DNA of 6,530 bases from JABFRZ01 sp031413955 (GTDB lineage: Bacteria > Planctomycetota > UBA1135 > GCA-002686595): contig JANOGB010000458.1 in NCBI GenBank assembly GCA_031413955.1, positions 1 through 6,530 of the forward strand. The letters are read 5' to 3'. The stretch's first letter is position 1. Each line of letters starts with the position of its first letter. Below, piece after piece: positions 5,731-6,530 of this stretch. Both the position numbers and the translations under genes were made by a program. Under the pieces are notes generated by a model. The model was not told where the DNA came from, did not search any database, and was given only the letters and a program-made list of their open reading frames with translations.

Positions 5731-6530
5731 TGCATGGATTGCTGATGAGTATGATGTCGCGGTACAGACTGCTGATGCGTTCCCCTTATACACAGCCCCT
5801 GCTGATATCAATGAATTCAAACCCAAGGCATTCATGCAGGTAGACTGGTCGCGCGGCGGGGATGCGATCATTGTCAAGTGCGGAATCAACACGGTGAATG
5901 ATCTGAAAGGAAAAAAGATAGCGGTTGCGGTACCATCGCCTGCCCAGACCTTACTGATGACGGCACTGGAAGCAGCCAATCTCAAATATTCCGATGTAGA
6001 AGTGATCAAGACGACGGATATTCTTAAGGCTGGTCAGATGTTCAGAACCAATGAAGTAGATGCAGCTGTAGTTTGGAGCCCGGATGATATCCTGGCTACA
6101 CGGGATGTACCTGGTTCAAAGATTTTGTTAACTACACAGAATCAATCCCACGTGATCGCGGATATCTTTTTTGCAAAAGAATCTTTTCTCAAAAGCAAAC
6201 AGGATGTGATCAATGGGTTTTATGAAGGCTGGATGAAGGCTGTGGCTGAATTGAAAACCAATCCCGAGAACAAACAGAAAGCTGCAAAATACCTCGCAGA
6301 ATTGTATGATCTCGCCTTAGAAGATGCAATGGGGATGACGGAAACGGTGTATTGGACGGGACATGGTGACAATATGAATTTCTTTGGCCTCAATCCTGAG
6401 TATCGCGGACAGCGAGGTGAAGATCTGTATACCAAGATGAGTAAAAACTTTGTCCTGACCGGCGATGCTGCAAACGAAGCACCGGCATGGCGCAGTGCTA
6501 TATTCACAGGAGCTGTTCAGGCAGCGAATG
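5726..6530 (+). CDS. NitT/TauT-type ABC transporter substrate-binding protein, N-terminus missing, cut by right edge
   Basis: An open frame of 268 codons runs from the ATG at 5726 off the window. The sequence reads as a periplasmic binding protein of the nitrate/taurine/sulfonate group. DEYDVAVQTADAFPLY lies near residues 7-22. It is followed by GGDAIIVK, then the inter-lobe stretch INTVNDLKGKKIAVAVPSPA (54-73), then LMTALEAANLKYSDVEVI and AAVVWSPDD, the usual ligand-pocket region. A helical C-terminal lobe has ETVYWTGHGDNMNFFGLNP. Family members begin with a signal peptide and about 60-80 more residues of lobe I; both are absent, so this ATG is probably internal. The frame stays open into the GC-rich DNA upstream, which encodes nothing like the missing part. 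A GGAG at 5714-5717 could serve as a chance ribosome binding site. Some relatives are fused to a C-terminal OmpA domain; the window ends too early to see this. Confidence 0.8.
   Translation, partial: MNAWIADEYDVAVQTADAFPLYTAPADINEFKPKAFMQVDWSRGGDAIIVKCGINTVNDLKGKKIAVAVPSPAQTLLMTALEAANLKYSDVEVIKTTDILKAGQMFRTNEVDAAVVWSPDDILATRDVPGSKILLTTQNQSHVIADIFFAKESFLKSKQDVINGFYEGWMKAVAELKTNPENKQKAAKYLAELYDLALEDAMGMTETVYWTGHGDNMNFFGLNPEYRGQRGEDLYTKMSKNFVLTGDAANEAPAWRSAIFTGAVQAAN

Noticed and set aside
5557..6009. A 150-codon minus-strand open frame crossing the composition junction
   Set aside because: Its first two-thirds are antisense to the clear substrate-binding protein, and the remainder matches nothing I recognise. 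It is not a reverse transcriptase tail.
1..6530. CRISPR array, tRNA, rRNA, or intact insertion sequence
   Set aside because: I found no regularly spaced repeats, cloverleaf, conserved rRNA segment, or paired terminal repeats around a transposase.

Overview
Most of the window (about 1-5710) is GC-rich DNA. A hand count gives 42 G+C in 60 bases at 2881-2940. Its codon use is strongly GC-biased and its genes are widely spaced. The secreted pseudopilin (tip of the N-terminus NSG/FTLIELM) and the multi-domain surface protein resemble proteins I associate with marine or wastewater Planctomycetota. That assignment is an inference from protein style, not from a marker gene. The last ~800 bases (about 5726-6530) look quite different: 22 G+C in 60 at 6121-6180, with AT-rich codons. 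They probably come from a different genome or from a recently acquired segment.

Layout from left to right. (1) 1-794, minus strand: a gene that runs off the left edge, encoding a four-cysteine zinc-ribbon plus helix-turn-helix-like protein. Its frame is broken at a run of five G (707-711). (2) 795-1059: a non-coding stretch containing a perfect 12-bp inverted repeat. (3) 1060-1782, plus: a small secreted protein with four cysteines, of unknown function. (4) 1783-1883: a spacer with two stacked hairpins. (5) 1884-4055, plus: a large exported protein with several carboxypeptidase-regulatory-like beta-sandwich segments. (6) 4056-4382: a non-coding region with three consecutive hairpins, the last of them a good candidate 3' end for the gene to its right. 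(7) 4383-5180, minus: a type IV pilin-like or type II secretion pseudopilin. (8) 5376-5453, minus: a 3' remnant of a group II intron. Domain V has a CGC triad and two-base bulge, and domain VI has a bulged branch-point A. It lies just upstream of the pilin gene in the same orientation. (9) 5454-5725: no recognisable gene. (10) 5726 to the right edge, plus: the C-terminal two-thirds of a NitT/TauT-type periplasmic substrate-binding protein, whose N-terminus is missing at the composition break.

The genes do not form one operon or pathway. Two plus-strand genes for exported proteins (1060, 1884) are followed by an opposing pilin gene, so the region looks like cell-surface functions with mobile-element debris on both sides. 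The best points for a second look are the intron remnant, the abrupt junction near 5710-5730, and the repairable frameshift near 707-711. I see no convincing undescribed multi-gene system here.
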